DNA of 64,000 nucleotides. Source: Candidatus Eisenbacteria bacterium. Its GTDB lineage: Bacteria; Orphanbacterota; Orphanbacteria; Orphanbacterales; Orphanbacteraceae. The stretch lies in assembly GCA_016930695.1 (NCBI GenBank), contig JAFGGD010000049.1, positions 1 to 64,000 on the forward strand. The letters run 5' to 3'. A program made the position numbers and the translations under genes. Below the pieces are notes generated by a model. That model was not told where the DNA came from. It saw only the letters and a program-made list of their open reading frames with translations, and made no database searches. How positions within the stretch are numbered: position 1 is the first letter of the stretch; every line of letters starts with the position of its first letter. Shown here piece by piece: positions 62,968-64,000 of this stretch.

Positions 62968-63567
62968 CTATCCGCGGATGAAGATCATCCAGATCCCCTG
63001 CTTGACGAACTGGAGCAGGAAAAAGAGGAGGATCGGCGAGAGGTCGAAACCGCCGATGGGCGGCAGAACGGAGCGGAAAAGGGCGAGGGCGGGCTCGGTG
63101 ATCTCGTAGACGAAGCGTGTGAAACGGCCGGCGCCGAGATAGCCGACGCGAATCCAGGAGAAGAGGATCCGGATCACCAGGATGATGACGTAGAGCGAGA
63201 CGAAACCGTAGAGGAGAAACCCGATCGCCGCCATCGGGCGCCCCGCGCCGAGACTGACCATGAATCCGCCGATGCCGCGGATCGCCACGTCGTCGAAGAC
63301 GTTTCCCGCGAAGTAGCCGATCAGGATGACCGCGAAGATCGCCAGGATCGCCGGTACCGCCGCGTGGGTTCCCGGAGGCATCAGGGAGTAGATCGGCGAC
63401 ACCAGGAAGTCGGTGATTCTGCCGATACGATAGAGGACGGAACCCGTGCCGTAACGGAACCGGGCCGGCGGCACGAAGATCCGGAAGAGAATCAGGAGGA
63501 TGAGCGCCAGCGTTCCGTAGAGCAGGAACATGTGAAAGAGACTGGAAATGGTGTTCAGCAGAAGCAT
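62968..63567 (-). CDS. yggT: YggT-family membrane protein, double domain
   Basis: A 199-residue inner-membrane protein with two YGGT units, each a pair of hydrophobic helices around an RxxxxP-like loop: ILFRIFVPPARFRYG / TDFLVSPIYSLMPPG, and ILFSWIRVGYLGAGRFTRFV / TEPALALFRSVLPPIGGFDL. Function is not firmly known; it is linked to cell division or ion homeostasis. ATG 63567 with GGAGGAT upstream. It sits between yggS and the DivIVA gene, a widespread order. Confidence 0.92.
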   Translation of the reverse strand: MLLLNTISSLFHMFLLYGTLALILLILFRIFVPPARFRYGTGSVLYRIGRITDFLVSPIYSLMPPGTHAAVPAILAIFAVILIGYFAGNVFDDVAIRGIGGFMVSLGAGRPMAAIGFLLYGFVSLYVIILVIRILFSWIRVGYLGAGRFTRFVYEITEPALALFRSVLPPIGGFDLSPILLFFLLQFVKQGIWMIFIRG

Positions 63568-63603
63568 CGGATCCTCCGTTCCTCCGCGCCCCCGGGCGCC
63601 GGA

Positions 63604-64000
63604 TCAGGCGGGCGGCCGCGGGCCGAAAATCGCCGTTCCCACCCGGACCAGGGTCGTCCCCTCCTCCACGGCGATCTCGAAATCATCGGACATGCCCATG
63701 GAGAGGATCTCCATCCGGGCCCCCGGGACGGGCCGGTCGCGGAGATCCTCGAAGAGGCCGCGCATCCGCCGGAAGGCGTCCCGGATCGCTCCCTCGTCTC
63801 CGGTGAGCGGTCCGATCGTCATCAGACCTTCCAGGAGAAGGCCGGGGAGAGGGGCGACACCCGCCGCGAGATCCCGCAATACCGCCGGCGTCACCCCCGC
63901 CTTGCTCGCTTCGCCGGAAATATTCACTTCCAAAAGAATCGGCGTGCGCCGCCCGATCGCCTCGGAGCGGCGGGAGACCGCCTCCGCGAGACGAAGCGAA
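63604..64000 (-). CDS. yggS: PLP homeostasis protein YggS (PROSC family), 5' end outside window
   Basis: The C-terminal 131 residues are in the window and the frame stays open to the right edge. Family motifs are LLEVNISGEASKAG, GLMTIGPL, LSMGMSDDFEIAVEEGTTLVRVGTAIFG. It binds pyridoxal phosphate; the PLP lysine lies in the missing N-terminal half. First visible gene of the yggS-yggT-divIVA-ileS run. Confidence 0.93.
   Translation of the reverse strand, partial: SLRLAEAVSRRSEAIGRRTPILLEVNISGEASKAGVTPAVLRDLAAGVAPLPGLLLEGLMTIGPLTGDEGAIRDAFRRMRGLFEDLRDRPVPGARMEILSMGMSDDFEIAVEEGTTLVRVGTAIFGPRPPA

Overview
This is about 64 kb of a high-GC bacterial chromosome with classical Gram-negative features. 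It encodes OmpA and PorV-like outer-membrane proteins, lipoproteins, LspA, TSP3 calcium-binding linkers, FlgD-Ig-like C-termini and a gingipain-type (C25) peptidase. This combination, together with many huge secreted proteins, suggests the FCB-related candidate phyla (Eisenbacteria, Krumholzibacteriota or similar). That placement is inferred from protein style only, because the window holds no rRNA gene. There is no insertion sequence, prophage or CRISPR array. Nearly all genes lie on the minus strand.

Layout, left to right. 1-5.5 kb: an intergenic stretch with a dispersed repeat, then alanine racemase, an SDR oxidoreductase, malic enzyme (all minus) and mazG (plus). 5.5-25.6 kb: a Nudix hydrolase, a PorV-like barrel fused through TSP3 repeats to an OmpA domain, a giant secreted protein of 4911 residues, a second TSP3 barrel protein and a DUF1844 protein. 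25.7-27.5 kb: a beta-helix protein and a tiny double-CXXCH lipoprotein are divergently transcribed. Each has a sigma-54-type promoter, with a dyad and an IHF-consensus site between them. 27.6-33.5 kb: tRNA-Asp, then a translationally coupled operon (SSS transporter, AnmK, SpoIID-like lipoprotein, NagZ) that reads as peptidoglycan recovery through 1,6-anhydro-MurNAc. 33.7-39.6 kb: a C25 peptidase and an FG-GAP protein from divergent promoters.

39.6-46.7 kb: a coupled four-gene operon (beta-helix protein, GT-C glycosyltransferase with TPR, sulfatase-fold lipoprotein with TPR, TPR protein). 46.8-49.8 kb: three small secreted proteins in single-gene units. Two are paralogues with a cohesin-like pattern; the third carries dockerin-like repeats. 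The two paralogues and the 25.7 kb beta-helix protein end in nearly the same C-terminal tag, SWG-x-(I/V)-K-x-(M/L)-(F/Y)-R, which I do not recognise as any named sorting signal.

50.2-64 kb: tRNA-Val and a long housekeeping and signalling run. In order of transcription it is yggS (cut by the window edge), yggT, a DivIVA-domain protein, ileS (type 2), a DksA/TraR protein, lspA, rluD, an STAS antagonist, an RsbW-like kinase, a SpoIIE-type phosphatase, an ABC exporter pair, ruvX, mltG and a small membrane protein.

Twelve gene junctions are 4-bp ATGA/GTGA overlaps, which fix many start codons. Candidate housekeeping promoters share TTGAC(A/C) with a 16-18 bp spacer. The two most interesting points are the sigma-54/IHF/dyad divergent control region at 26.9-27.2 kb and the recurrent C-terminal SWG tag. 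All coordinates, motifs and repeats were read by eye; no alignment or database search was run.
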